DNA of 64,000 nucleotides from Micromonospora sp. R77 (GTDB taxonomy: Bacteria > Actinomycetota > Actinomycetes > Mycobacteriales > Micromonosporaceae), in assembly GCF_022747945.1 (NCBI RefSeq), contig NZ_JALDST010000001.1, positions 682,001 to 746,000 on the forward strand. The letters are read 5' to 3'. The notes under the pieces are model-generated. The model had not been told where the DNA came from, did not search any database, and saw only the letters and a list, made by a program, of their open reading frames with translations. A program made the translations under genes and the position numbers. Below, piece after piece: positions 7,902 through 17,082 of this stretch. Within the stretch, counting starts at the first letter, position 1; each line of letters starts with the position of its first letter.

Positions 7902-9029
7902 GTGTCCCGATCCCGTACGGCCGCGCTGCTCACCGCGGCCGCCACCCTCCTGTTCGGCGCCGTCGCGCTGACCGCCGGCCCCGATCCGGCCGCCGCGCAC
8001 GGCGCGGCGATCACCCCCGGCAGCCGGACCTATCTGTGCTGGAAGGACGGCCTCACCGCGACCGGTGAAATCAAGCCCAACAACCCCGCCTGCGCGGCGG
8101 CGGTCGCCCAGAGCGGGGCCAACTCGCTCTACAACTGGTTCGGTGTGCTGCGCTCCGACGCCGGCGGCCGGACCGTCGGCTTCATCCCCGACGGCAAGCT
8201 GTGCAGCGGCGGCAACCCCGGTTACGCCGGATACGACCTGGCCCGCGCGGACTGGCCGCTGACCCACCTGACCGCCGGGGCGAAGCACGACTTCCGGTAC
8301 AGCAACTGGGCCGCCCACCCGGGCACCTTCTACTACTACGTGACGAAGGACAGCTGGGACCCGAACCGGCCGCTGGCCTGGAGCGACCTGGAGGACCAGC
8401 CGTTCCTGACGGTCACCAACCCGCCGCAGAGCGGCTCACCGGGCACCGACGGGGGCTACTACTACTTCAGCGGCAACCTGCCGGCGAACAAGAGCGGGCG
8501 GCACATCATCTACTCCCGCTGGGTCCGCTCGGACAGCCAGGAGAACTTCTTCGGCTGCTCCGACGTGACCTTCGACGGCGGCCACGGCGAGGTGACCGGC
8601 GCCGGCCTCGGCGGCACGCCCACCCCGACCCCGACCACGCCGACGCCCACCCCCACCACGCCGAGCCCGACGCCAACCCCGACCGCACCGAGCCCGACGC
8701 CGACCCCGACCACCCCGCCGCCGGGGGGCGACTGCATGGCGGTCTACAAGGTGGTCAGCGCCTGGCCGGGCGGCTTCCAGGGCGAAGTCATGATCATGAA
8801 CCACAGCTCGCGCACCTACGGCGGCTGGGTGGCGACCTGGACCTGGCCCAGCGGTCAGCAGCTCACCCAACTCTGGAACGGCACGGCCAGCACGACCGGT
8901 GCCACGGTGACCGTCACCAACGCCGCCTGGAACGGCACCGTCGCCCCCGAGGGCACCACCACGTTCGGCTTCACCGCCAACACGACCGGCGCCAACACCC
9001 TTCCCACGGTCACCTGCTCCGGCCGGTGA
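7902..9029 (+). CDS. Secreted AA10 lytic polysaccharide monooxygenase with CBM2
   Basis: 375 residues. A signal peptide with a hydrophobic core (about residues 6-26) ends at AAA|HG, exposing His33 as the mature N-terminus. His33 and His139 (in SNWAAHPGT) form the copper histidine brace of AA10 LPMOs. The catalytic domain runs to about residue 235. A Thr/Pro linker of TPTPTT-type repeats follows (about 240-275), then a C-terminal CBM2 with the usual terminal Cys pair (GDCMAV...VTCSGR). Such enzymes cleave crystalline chitin or cellulose oxidatively outside the cell. The GTG start has AGGAGA at 7891-7896. It probably works with the starch-degrading and CBM-bearing proteins further on. Confidence 0.95.
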   Translation: MSRSRTAALLTAAATLLFGAVALTAGPDPAAAHGAAITPGSRTYLCWKDGLTATGEIKPNNPACAAAVAQSGANSLYNWFGVLRSDAGGRTVGFIPDGKLCSGGNPGYAGYDLARADWPLTHLTAGAKHDFRYSNWAAHPGTFYYYVTKDSWDPNRPLAWSDLEDQPFLTVTNPPQSGSPGTDGGYYYFSGNLPANKSGRHIIYSRWVRSDSQENFFGCSDVTFDGGHGEVTGAGLGGTPTPTPTTPTPTPTTPSPTPTPTAPSPTPTPTTPPPGGDCMAVYKVVSAWPGGFQGEVMIMNHSSRTYGGWVATWTWPSGQQLTQLWNGTASTTGATVTVTNAAWNGTVAPEGTTTFGFTANTTGANTLPTVTCSGR

Positions 9030-9058
9030 CCCCGGCGGCGCACCCCGGCTGAGACGAG

Positions 9059-9107
9059 CAAGAGGTTTGCGTCGCCGGTACGAACTCCGGCAGACGCAAA
9101 CCTCTTG
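9059..9107. terminator. Bidirectional hairpin between LPMO and asnB
   Basis: Perfect 15-bp arms CAAGAGGTTTGCGTC (9059-9073) and GACGCAAACCTCTTG (9093-9107), with an inner GCCGG/CCGGC stem. It lies between the convergent LPMO and asparagine synthetase genes and should stop transcription from both sides. Confidence 0.75.
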
Positions 9108-9130
9108 ATCGACGATCCAGGGGCGGACGG

Positions 9131-11092
9131 TCAGCGGACCATGCTGCCGACCACCGGCTTGGTGAGCAGGGCGGACTGGTTGCGCTGGATGCCGGGGTCG
9201 AGGGTCTTGGCCACGAAGATGGCGTGCCAGATGCAGAAGATCAGCACGGTCCACACCTTGCGGGAGTGGTCCGCCTCCTCCCGCTTGTGCTCCTCCAGCA
9301 GCCGCATCGCGTACGACAGGTCGAGCAGGTCACCGGCGCCGGAGGTGGACAGCACGTGCCGGGCCCACTCGTACATCTCGCCGCGCAGCCAGACCCGGGT
9401 CGGGGTCGGGAAGCCGAGCTTCTTGCGGTTGACGATGGCCGGCGGCACCACGCCCTGCAGCGCCTGGCGCATCGCGTACTTGGTGGCGTCGGAGCGGGGC
9501 GGGAGCTTCAGGTCCACCGGGATGCCGGCCGCGACGTCGAAGACCTCCCGGTCGAGGAAGGGCACCCGCACCTCCAGCGAGTGCGCCATCGAGATCCGGT
9601 CGGCCTTGACCAGGATGTCGCCGCGCAGCCAGGTGTAGAGGTCGACGTACTGCATCTTGGTGACGTCGTCCAGCTCGGTGCACTCGGCGTAGATCGGCGC
9701 GGTGACGTCGGTGTAGCGGACCGAGGGGTCGTAGCGGCGCAGCAGGTGCTGCTTCTCCTCCTCGGTGAACATCCGGGCGTTGCCGTAGTAGCGCTGCTCG
9801 ATCGGGGTGGTGCCGCGCTCCAGGAAGCTCTTGCCCTTGACCCCCTGCGGAATGGCCCTGGAGACCGCCCGCAGGCCCTTCTGCACTCCGCCCGGCAGGC
9901 CGTTGACCGTGCCGAGGGAGAGCGGCTCGCGATAGATGGTGTACCCGCCGAAGAACTCGTCGGCGCCCTCACCGGAGAGCACCACGGTGACGTGCTCGGC
10001 GGCCTTCTTGGCGACGAAGTAGAGCGGGACGAGCGCCGGGTCGGCCACCGGGTCGTCCAGGTGCCAGATGATCTTCGGCAGCGCGTCGATCATGTCCTGC
10101 GGCCCGATCTTGGTCGGGATCGTGGTCACGTCGAGGTGTCGGGCCGAGTCCTGGGCGACGTCGATCTCGGAGTAGCCGGGGACGTCGTAGCCGACGGTGA
10201 AGGTGAGGATGTTCGGGTTGAACTCCCGGGCCAGCGCCACCACCGCGGTCGAGTCGATCCCGCTGGACAGGAACGAACCGACCGGCACGTCCGAGCGCAT
10301 GTGCATCCGGACGCTCTCCCGGAGCGTCTCCCGGATCTCGTGGTAGAGCTTCTGCTCGTCGGGGACCGGGGTCGGCCGGAACACCGGCCGGTACCACCGG
10401 CGTACGTCGATCCGGCCGCCCGGCGTCCAGGTCAGGTACTCCCCCGAGCCGATCCGGTTGATCCCCCGGTGCAGGGTGCCCGGCTCCGGGACGTACTGGA
10501 GGGTCAGGTAGTGGCTCAGGTTGGCGGTGTCGATCCCCGCGTCACCCTGGTAGGCCGACTGGGCGAAGGGCAGCAGCGCCTTCTTCTCCGAGGCGAGATA
10601 GAGCCCGTCGGCGGTCTCCAGGTAGTGCAGCGGCTTGATGCCGAAGTAGTCCCGGGCGCCGAACGCCCGCCGCTCCTGCCGGTCCCAGATGACGAAGGCG
10701 AACATGCCGCGCAGCCGGGTGAGCACCTGCTCGCCCCAGTAGTGGTAGCCGGCGACGATCACCTCACCGTCGCCGTTCGTGGCGAACTGGGCCCCGAAGT
10801 CCCGGATCAGCTCGTCGCGCAGCTCGATGTAGTTGTAGATCTCGCCGTTGAAGGTGAGCAGGTAACGGCCGCCCGCGTAGGGCAGCGGCTCGTGGCTGAG
10901 CGCCACGTCGATGATGGCCAGGCGCTTGTGCGCGAACACACCGTCCGCGTACCGGCCGGAGGCGTCGCCGACCACCTCGACCCCGGTCTCGTCCGGGCCG
11001 CGGTGGTGCAGGCACTCCAGTGCTCCGGCGATGTTGTCGCGGTGGGCGGCGGCGTCGCCGCGCGCGCTGAAGAAGGCCAGGAGTCCGCACAT
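9131..11092 (-). CDS. asnB: Asparagine synthetase (glutamine-hydrolysing)
   Basis: 653 residues. The protein begins MCGLLAFF, so Cys2 becomes the N-terminal nucleophile of a class II glutamine amidotransferase domain (to about residue 220) after Met removal. This fixes the start, although an in-frame ATG exists three codons upstream. Glutaminase motifs RLAIIDV and TFNGEIYNYIELR are present. The synthetase domain carries the PP-loop FLSSGIDST (about residue 275) and the LSGEGADEFFGGY motif. It makes asparagine from aspartate, ATP and glutamine. The gene is single, divergent from the aminopeptidase gene. It resembles the long AsnB of actinobacteria; a role in secondary metabolism is not suggested by neighbours. 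Confidence 0.95.
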   Translation of the reverse strand: MCGLLAFFSARGDAAAHRDNIAGALECLHHRGPDETGVEVVGDASGRYADGVFAHKRLAIIDVALSHEPLPYAGGRYLLTFNGEIYNYIELRDELIRDFGAQFATNGDGEVIVAGYHYWGEQVLTRLRGMFAFVIWDRQERRAFGARDYFGIKPLHYLETADGLYLASEKKALLPFAQSAYQGDAGIDTANLSHYLTLQYVPEPGTLHRGINRIGSGEYLTWTPGGRIDVRRWYRPVFRPTPVPDEQKLYHEIRETLRESVRMHMRSDVPVGSFLSSGIDSTAVVALAREFNPNILTFTVGYDVPGYSEIDVAQDSARHLDVTTIPTKIGPQDMIDALPKIIWHLDDPVADPALVPLYFVAKKAAEHVTVVLSGEGADEFFGGYTIYREPLSLGTVNGLPGGVQKGLRAVSRAIPQGVKGKSFLERGTTPIEQRYYGNARMFTEEEKQHLLRRYDPSVRYTDVTAPIYAECTELDDVTKMQYVDLYTWLRGDILVKADRISMAHSLEVRVPFLDREVFDVAAGIPVDLKLPPRSDATKYAMRQALQGVVPPAIVNRKKLGFPTPTRVWLRGEMYEWARHVLSTSGAGDLLDLSYAMRLLEEHKREEADHSRKVWTVLIFCIWHAIFVAKTLDPGIQRNQSALLTKPVVGSMVR

Positions 11093-11240
11093 GGTCAGCA
11101 TCTTTTCACGCGGGCCGGGCGGGCGTCGCGGCACCGCTGGCTCTGCCCCCCGCCGCGCTCCGCGACCCACCGTCGGCTGCCCGGCCCGGGCCGCCGGGTA
11201 GCGTCTGGACCAGCAACGACGCGCAGCAAGGGGGCGGATC

Positions 11241-12704
11241 ATGACCGAGGAGCGGAACCAGCCGGACGGTACGGAGTCGCACGACCCGGACTTCCCGGAG
11301 GCGTTCCTGGCGTTCATGCGGCAGGGCTGGCGGGACACCGAGCTGCCGGTCGGCCCCCGCCCGGAGGTGCCGAACCACGCCAAGCGGCGGGCCGCGCTCG
11401 CCGCGGCCTTCCCCGGCGAGACGCTGGTGATCCCCACCGGCACCGAGAAGGTACGCGCCAACGACACCGAGCACCGGTTCCGGCCGGGCAGCGACTTCGC
11501 GTACCTGACCGGCGACCTCGATCCGGACAGCGTGCTGGTGCTGCGCCCGGGCGGGGACGCCACGCTGTTCATGCGGCCCCGCTCGTCCCGCCGTACCGAT
11601 GAGTTCTTCCGCAGCCGGCACGGTGAGCTGTGGGTGGGCCGCCGCCCCACGCTGAAGGAGAAGTCGACCGAGCTGGGGCTGCCGACCGCCGACCTGACCG
11701 AGCTCGACGCGGCGCTGGCCGACCTGGCGCCGGGGCGTACCCGGGTGCTGCGCGGTGTCGACGCCCGGGTGGACGCGGCGGTGCGCCCGTACGACGGTGC
11801 CCGCGCCGAGGGCCGGCCCGGCCGCGACCGCGAGCTGGCCACCGCGATCGCCGAGCTGAAGCTGGTCAAGGACGAGTGGGAGATCGCGCAGCTGCAGGAC
11901 GCGTGCGACGCGACCGTCCGCGGCTTCGAGGACGTGGCCCGCGCGTTGCCGGCCGACCGGGGCGTCGCCGAGCGGCTGCTGGAGGGCGTCTTCGCGCTGC
12001 GCGCCCGGCACGACGGCAACGACGTCGGGTACGGCTCGATCGTCGGTGCCGGCGAGCACGCCACGATCCTGCACTGGGTGCACAACCACGGCGCGACCCG
12101 GCCGGGCGAGCTGCTGCTGATGGACATGGGGGTGGAGAACCGCAACCTCTACACCGCCGACGTCACCCGGGTGCTGCCGGTCGACGGCCGGTTCACCCCG
12201 CTGCAGCGCCAGGTCTACGACGCCGTGTACGCCGCCCAGCAGGCCGGCATCGAGCGCTGCCGGCCGGGCGTGCCGTTCCGCGACGTGCACCTGGCGTCGA
12301 TGCGGGTGCTCGCCGAGGCGCTGAAGGACCTCGGCCTACTGCCGGTGAGCGTGGACGAGGCGATGGACCCGGCCTCGACGGTCTACCGCCGGTGGACCCT
12401 GCACGGCACCAGCCACATGCTCGGCATCGACGTGCACGACTGCGCCAACGCGCGGAAGGAGACCTACCGGGACGGCCCGCTCGGCGAGGGGTACGTGCTC
12501 ACCGTCGAGCCGGGGCTCTATTTCCAGCCCGAGGACGAGCTGGTCCCCGAGGAGCTGCGCGGCATGGGCGTCCGGATCGAGGACGACATCCTGGTCACGG
12601 TCGACGGTCCGGTGAACCTCTCGGCCGGGCTGCCGCGCCGCTCCGACGAGGTGGAGACCTGGCTGGCCGAGCAGCGGGAGGCAGGTCCGCGCCTGCCGGG
12701 CTGA
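11241..12704 (+). CDS. pepP: Aminopeptidase P family (Xaa-Pro aminopeptidase)
   Basis: 487 residues. The N-terminal creatinase-like domain (about 30-190, with FRPGSDFAYLTGDLDPDSV) is followed by the pita-bread peptidase_M24B domain. All five metal ligands can be placed: Asp in LLMDMGVENR, Asp in YTADVTRVLP, His in HGTSHMLGIDVHD, Glu in TVEPGLYF and Glu in RIEDDILV. It removes N-terminal residues preceding proline, in the cytosol. An A/G-rich AGCAAGGGGGCGG precedes the ATG. It is transcribed divergently from asnB with a 148-bp gap. Confidence 0.95.
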   Translation: MTEERNQPDGTESHDPDFPEAFLAFMRQGWRDTELPVGPRPEVPNHAKRRAALAAAFPGETLVIPTGTEKVRANDTEHRFRPGSDFAYLTGDLDPDSVLVLRPGGDATLFMRPRSSRRTDEFFRSRHGELWVGRRPTLKEKSTELGLPTADLTELDAALADLAPGRTRVLRGVDARVDAAVRPYDGARAEGRPGRDRELATAIAELKLVKDEWEIAQLQDACDATVRGFEDVARALPADRGVAERLLEGVFALRARHDGNDVGYGSIVGAGEHATILHWVHNHGATRPGELLLMDMGVENRNLYTADVTRVLPVDGRFTPLQRQVYDAVYAAQQAGIERCRPGVPFRDVHLASMRVLAEALKDLGLLPVSVDEAMDPASTVYRRWTLHGTSHMLGIDVHDCANARKETYRDGPLGEGYVLTVEPGLYFQPEDELVPEELRGMGVRIEDDILVTVDGPVNLSAGLPRRSDEVETWLAEQREAGPRLPG

Positions 12705-12894
12705 GCGTTCCGTACGGTGGCGGGCTCGCCACCGGCGTCTGCGACGTGTGCTGTCGTACCGACGCCGGTGTCGGGCCCGCCGCCGTTTGCGCTGCTCGGC
12801 ACCCTTACGGCCGGCGCGGCCCGGTCGTACCGACGATGCCAGATGTGAGCGTAATGCGGGGTTTTCTCGGATAAGTCCTCGTCGCGAGGATCCT

Positions 12895-12935
12895 TCTCAT
12901 ACGGTGAGCATCAGAGGCTACAACCGATTTGTAGC
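12895..12935 (+). promoter_or_regulatory. Promoter and 5' leader hairpin of the first beta-helix gene
   Basis: TCTCATACGGTG (12895-12906), containing a TANNNT-type -10 (TACGGT), is followed at a fixed distance by the inverted repeat GCTACAA-ccgat-TTGTAGC (12917-12935). The same two blocks at the same 22-base spacing lie upstream of the paralogue at 15031-15071. If transcription starts just after TACGGT, the repeat would be a stem-loop in the 5' leader, about 60 bases ahead of the ATG; otherwise it is an operator. A further TCCTCG-tcg-CGAGGA repeat lies at 12876-12890. The rest of the 290-bp gap 12705-12994 shows nothing else. Confidence 0.6.
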
Positions 12936-12994
12936 TTGTCGCCCCACCTGCGGTGGTGCGAAGCCTTTGAAGCACGAAAGGGCGGAAGGCTCTG

Positions 12995-14776
12995 ATGTCC
13001 AACGACGTAACGACTACCGACGGCGGGGCCCCGATGACCCCGCCGACGAACAGGCGGCGGGCGCTCTGGGTCGCCACCGGCGTGGCCGGGCTGACCGGCG
13101 TCGTCGGTCTGGCGGCGCTGGGGGGTCTCGCCGCTCGGGACAACAAGTCGGACGACGCGCAGCGTGCGTCGGAGAACCAGGCCGCCGCGCCGCGGAACGT
13201 CAGCGACGCCGGCAAGGCCGAGGACGAGGCCGGCACCGACGACCAGAAGAAGGACCGCGACGCGCGGAACGCCGAGGACGAGTACGGCCGGGACGGCAAG
13301 GGCGGTGACGAGCGCGGCGAGCACGGCCGGGAGAACAAGGACCGGGACAAGGACCGGGACAAGGACGAGCACGGCCGCGTGCGGGAGGTGCCCTGCGACG
13401 ACGAGAAGCTGATCGAGGCCGTCGACCTGGCCAACCGGGACCACGGCGGCACGCTCAAGCTCGCCCCGCACTGCACCTACGAGCTGAGCTTCTCCGACAA
13501 GAAGACCGGCACCGGCCTGCCGACCATCCGGCAGGAGATCACCATCAAGGGCCAGGACTCCACGATCAAGCGCGACTCCGAGGACGCCTTCCGGCTCTTC
13601 CGCGTCGCCGACGGCGGCGACCTGACCCTCAAGGACGTCACCCTCAAGGACGGCAACGCCGCCGAGTTCAAGTACGGCCAGGCACCCTCGACCAGCTCGC
13701 AGGGCGGCCAGGGCCTCCAGGCCCCGCAGGGTGGCCAGGCCGGGCCCGCGTACCCCGGTCCCGGCAAGGACGGCGAGGCGGACGGCGGTGCGCTGCTGGT
13801 CGAGCACGGCGGCAGCGCCCACCTGGAGAAGGTGAAGCTGACCGGCAACAACGCCGAGGGCAACGGCGGCGCGATCGCCAACTTCGGCCGGGTCGACCTG
13901 GCGTGGAGCCTGGTGGAGGGCAACCACGCCCGGGGCAGCGGTGGCGGTGTCTTCAACGCCGGCCTGCTCAAGGTCAAGGAGTCCCACGTCGCGGACAACA
14001 CGGCCGGTAAGAACGGCGGCGGCATCGCCAACGGGCACGGCAAGAAGTACGGCTTCCCGCACGTCGTGATCGACGGTCGCGACCAGGCCGGCAGCGTGGA
14101 GATCTTCAAGAGCGAGATCGAGGGCAACCAGGCCGGCGACAACGGCGGCGGCCTGTTCAGCTCCGGCGGGTTCGTCAAGATCGCCTTCGCGGCCGTCAAG
14201 GAGAACACCGCCTGCCGCAACGGCGGTGGCATCTACGCCGAGGACACCGACCTCGATCTCGAGAAGGTGCTGGTCGCCGGGAACCACGCCGACAAGGACG
14301 GGGGCGGCATCGTCAACACCGGCGGTAAGCACGAGGAGAGCCTGGTGCCCGGCGGCGACGAGCGCGACCGGCGCGCCACCGCCACCATCGCCGACAGCAA
14401 GATCGTCGACAACACCGCCGGGCGCTTCGGCGGCGGCATCTTCAACGGTGACCTGGAGGTCAAGCTCGAGGACGGCTTCCTGCAGGCGCCCGAGGGCGGG
14501 GACAGCCGGGGCGACAACACCCTGCTGACCCTGCGGGACACCGAGATCAAGGGCAACACCGCCCTCAACGGCGGCGGCATCTTCAACAACAAGGGCACGG
14601 TCACCCTGACCAAGACCCGCGTCACCAAGAACACCGCCACCGACAGCTCCAAGACCCACCGGGTCGCCGGCGGCATCCTCAACAACGACGGCCGGGTCCG
14701 CCTCGACGAGACCTCGACCGTCACCGACAACGACCCGACCAACTGCGCCGGCACCGTCAAGGACTGCTTCAACTGA
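12995..14776 (+). CDS. Right-handed beta-helix repeat surface protein (paralogue 1)
   Basis: 593 residues. A cytosolic N-terminus and one hydrophobic segment (RRALWVATGVAGLTGVVGLA, about 25-44) form a signal anchor or signal peptide. A very charged stretch follows (DKDRDKDRD-like, about 85-130), then a Cys-containing entry motif (VREVPCDDEKLIEAVDLANR) and about 440 residues of short beta-helix turns. The turns carry repeated N-x-A-G-x-N-G-G-G-I/V-x-N motifs (GKNGGGIANG, ACRNGGGIYAED, RFGGGIFNG), like Chlamydia Pmp and other parallel beta-helix proteins. The C-terminus has a Cys pair (NCAGTVKDCFN). It is probably exported and surface-exposed; binding partner unknown. It is followed by a strong terminator and by a close paralogue with the same leader sequence. 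Confidence 0.88.
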   Translation: MSNDVTTTDGGAPMTPPTNRRRALWVATGVAGLTGVVGLAALGGLAARDNKSDDAQRASENQAAAPRNVSDAGKAEDEAGTDDQKKDRDARNAEDEYGRDGKGGDERGEHGRENKDRDKDRDKDEHGRVREVPCDDEKLIEAVDLANRDHGGTLKLAPHCTYELSFSDKKTGTGLPTIRQEITIKGQDSTIKRDSEDAFRLFRVADGGDLTLKDVTLKDGNAAEFKYGQAPSTSSQGGQGLQAPQGGQAGPAYPGPGKDGEADGGALLVEHGGSAHLEKVKLTGNNAEGNGGAIANFGRVDLAWSLVEGNHARGSGGGVFNAGLLKVKESHVADNTAGKNGGGIANGHGKKYGFPHVVIDGRDQAGSVEIFKSEIEGNQAGDNGGGLFSSGGFVKIAFAAVKENTACRNGGGIYAEDTDLDLEKVLVAGNHADKDGGGIVNTGGKHEESLVPGGDERDRRATATIADSKIVDNTAGRFGGGIFNGDLEVKLEDGFLQAPEGGDSRGDNTLLTLRDTEIKGNTALNGGGIFNNKGTVTLTKTRVTKNTATDSSKTHRVAGGILNNDGRVRLDETSTVTDNDPTNCAGTVKDCFN

Positions 14777-14792
14777 ACCACCACATAACCGC

Positions 14793-14834
14793 GGGGGTCC
14801 CTTTCCGTCGCCCGGCGACGGGAAGGGACCCCCA
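14793..14834 (+). terminator. Rho-independent-like terminator after beta-helix gene 1
   Basis: GGGGGTCCCTTTCCGTCGC pairs with GCGACGGGAAGGGACCCCC, a stem of about 19 bp with one mismatch and a very short loop, 16 bases after the stop. It separates the two tandem paralogues into independent transcription units. The remaining gap to 15030 shows no coding sequence. Confidence 0.85.
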
Positions 14835-15030
14835 TCGTCCTCCTTCGCGGGGTACGTCGGGCCCGTCCCGAATGCGGCGCACCATCGGCCGGCGCACGCT
14901 TTCCGCCCGGACCGGGCCGCTTCGCCACCGGTGACGCCGCTGCCGCCCCGCCGTCCCGCCTGCTGCCGGCTGCACCGCCCACACACCTTATGTGGGCTTT
15001 TTTCGCATATGCACACGAGGCGAAGAAAGC

Positions 15031-15071
15031 TCTCATACGGTGTTCTTCAGAAGCTACAACCGATTTGTAGC
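15031..15071 (+). promoter_or_regulatory. Promoter and 5' leader hairpin of the second beta-helix gene
   Basis: TCTCATACGG (15031-15040, TACGGT as -10) is followed by GCTACAA-ccgat-TTGTAGC (15053-15071). Both blocks match the element at 12895-12935 in sequence and spacing while the sequence around them differs. This conservation across a duplicated gene pair argues for function, as an RNA stem-loop or a repressor site. Confidence 0.6.
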
Positions 15072-15133
15072 GAAGGCCGCCTCGCCGTGGCGAAGCGACC
15101 TTGTCTGGTACAAGGAGAGGGCAGAGAGCTCCG

Positions 15134-17002
15134 ATGTCCAACTACCTTCGCAATAACGATGACGCCGTTCGTGAGACGACCTCCCCGATCCGTCGTCGCC
15201 GGCTCTGGCTCGCCACCGGCGTCGTGGGCCTGACCGGGGCGGTCAGCCTGGCGGGCGTGGCCTACGCGACCACCGGCGCCACCGGCCCGCACCGGCTCGC
15301 CGACCTGAAGTGGTCGACCGCCCAGCAGCTCAGCGACGACACCCACGGCGACGAGAAGGACCGCGACGCGCGGAACGCCGAGGACGAGTACGGCCGGGAC
15401 GGCAAGGGCGGTGACGAGCGCGGCGAGCACGGCCGGGAGAACAAGGACCGGGACAAGGACCGGGACAAGGACGAGCACGGCCGCGTGCGGGAGGTGCCCT
15501 GCGACGACGAGAAGCTGATCGAGGCCGTCGACCTGGCCAACCGGGACCACGGCGGCACGCTCAAGCTCGCCCCGCACTGCACCTACGAGCTGAGCTTCTC
15601 CGACAAGAAGACCGGCACCGGCCTGCCGACCATCCGGCAGGAGATCACCATCAAGGGCCAGGACTCCACGATCAAGCGCGACTCCGAGGACGCCTTCCGG
15701 CTCTTCCGCGTCGCCGACGGCGGCGACCTGACCCTCAAGGACGTCACCCTCAAGGACGGCAACGCCGCCGAGTTCAAGTACGGCCAGGCACCCTCGACCA
15801 GCTCGCAGGGCAGCCAGAGCCTCCAGGCCCCGCAGGGTGGCCAGGGCGGCCAGGCCGTCCAGGCGCCGCAGATCGTACAGGCGCCGCAGGGGGCCCAGGC
15901 CGCGGCGGCTCCGCAGGGGGCGCAGGCCGCTCAGGCTCCGCAGGGAGCGCTGGCGGTGGCTCCGCAGGCCGTGCAGAGCGGGCCCGGGTACCCGGCGCCG
16001 CGCAAGGACGGCGAAGCGGACGGCGGTGCGCTGCTGGTCGAGCACGGCGGCAGCGCCCACCTGGAGAAGGTGAAGCTGACCGGCAACAACGCCGAGGGCA
16101 ACGGCGGCGCCATCGCCAACTTCGGCCGGGTCGACCTCGACTGGAGCACCGTCGAGAACAACCACGCCCGGGAGAACGGCGGCGGCGTGTTCAACACCGG
16201 CCTGCTCAAGGTCAAGGAGTCCCGTGTCGCCCACAACACCGCCGGCGAGAACGGCGGCGGCATCGCCAACGGGCACGGCAAGAAGGACGGCCCGCACATC
16301 GTCGTCGACGGCCGCGACGAGGCCGGCAGCGTGGAGATCTTCAAGAGCGAGATCGAGGGCAACCAGGCCGGCGACAACGGCGGCGGCCTGTTCAGCTCCG
16401 GCGGGTTCCTCCAGGTCAGCTTCTCCTACGTCAAGGAGAACACCGCCTGCCGCAACGGCGGTGGCATCTACGCCGAGGACACCGACCTCGACGTCGACCA
16501 CGTCATCGTCGCCAAGAACCACGCGACCTTCGGCGGCGGCGGCATCGTCAACACCGGCGGCAAGCACGAGGAGAGCCTGGTGCCCGGCGGCGACGAGCGC
16601 GACCAGCGCGCCACCGCCACCATCGCCGACAGCAAGATCGTCGACAACACCGCCGGCGGTTTCGGCGGCGGCATCTTCAACGGCGAGTGGCTGGTCAAGG
16701 TCTCCGACGGCTTCGTGGAGGGGCCGGAGGGCCGGGGCGACAACGCCCTGCTGACCCTGCGGGACACCGAGATCAAGGGCAACACCGCCCTCAACGGCGG
16801 CGGCATCTTCAACAACAAGGGCACGGTCACCCTGACCAAGACCCGCGTCACCAAGAACACCGCCACCGACAGCTCCAAGACCCACCGGGTCGCCGGCGGC
16901 ATCCTCAACAACGACGGCCGGGTCCGCCTCGACGAGACCTCGACCGTCACCGACAACGACCCGACCAACTGCGCCGGCACCGTCAAGGACTGCTTCAACT
17001 GA
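15134..17002 (+). CDS. Right-handed beta-helix repeat surface protein (paralogue 2)
   Basis: 622 residues, beginning MSNYLRNNDDAVRETT, with a hydrophobic export segment (LWLATGVVGLTGAVSLAGVA, about 28-47). From the charged block onward it is nearly identical to paralogue 1. The stretch matching 13246-13700 is almost base-for-base the same, which indicates recent duplication or gene conversion. It differs by a low-complexity insert of about 45 residues made of QAPQGAQAA-type repeats (around residues 235-280) and by substitutions within the beta-helix. The C-terminal 100 residues are again identical, ending NCAGTVKDCFN. An in-frame ATG lies 11 codons upstream, but MSN matches the start of paralogue 1 and follows GGAGAGGGCAGAGAG. 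Confidence 0.88.
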   Translation: MSNYLRNNDDAVRETTSPIRRRRLWLATGVVGLTGAVSLAGVAYATTGATGPHRLADLKWSTAQQLSDDTHGDEKDRDARNAEDEYGRDGKGGDERGEHGRENKDRDKDRDKDEHGRVREVPCDDEKLIEAVDLANRDHGGTLKLAPHCTYELSFSDKKTGTGLPTIRQEITIKGQDSTIKRDSEDAFRLFRVADGGDLTLKDVTLKDGNAAEFKYGQAPSTSSQGSQSLQAPQGGQGGQAVQAPQIVQAPQGAQAAAAPQGAQAAQAPQGALAVAPQAVQSGPGYPAPRKDGEADGGALLVEHGGSAHLEKVKLTGNNAEGNGGAIANFGRVDLDWSTVENNHARENGGGVFNTGLLKVKESRVAHNTAGENGGGIANGHGKKDGPHIVVDGRDEAGSVEIFKSEIEGNQAGDNGGGLFSSGGFLQVSFSYVKENTACRNGGGIYAEDTDLDVDHVIVAKNHATFGGGGIVNTGGKHEESLVPGGDERDQRATATIADSKIVDNTAGGFGGGIFNGEWLVKVSDGFVEGPEGRGDNALLTLRDTEIKGNTALNGGGIFNNKGTVTLTKTRVTKNTATDSSKTHRVAGGILNNDGRVRLDETSTVTDNDPTNCAGTVKDCFN

Positions 17003-17034
17003 GGCAGCTTGCCGGCCGGACCGGTCGAACCGAA

Positions 17035-17066
17035 CCGGCCCCCTTCGCCGAGGCGAAGGGGGCCGG
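17035..17066. terminator. Bidirectional terminator between beta-helix gene 2 and amylopullulanase
   Basis: CCGGCCCCCTTCGCC (17035-17049) and GGCGAAGGGGGCCGG (17052-17066) form a perfect 15-bp stem with a two-base loop between the two convergent genes. Confidence 0.9.
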
Positions 17067-17082
17067 CTCACGTCCGTCCGGG

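Noticed and set aside
8620..8724. Tandem CCGACCCC-type repeats as possible CRISPR or satellite
   Set aside because: They encode the Thr/Pro linker of the LPMO, explained by protein-level low complexity.
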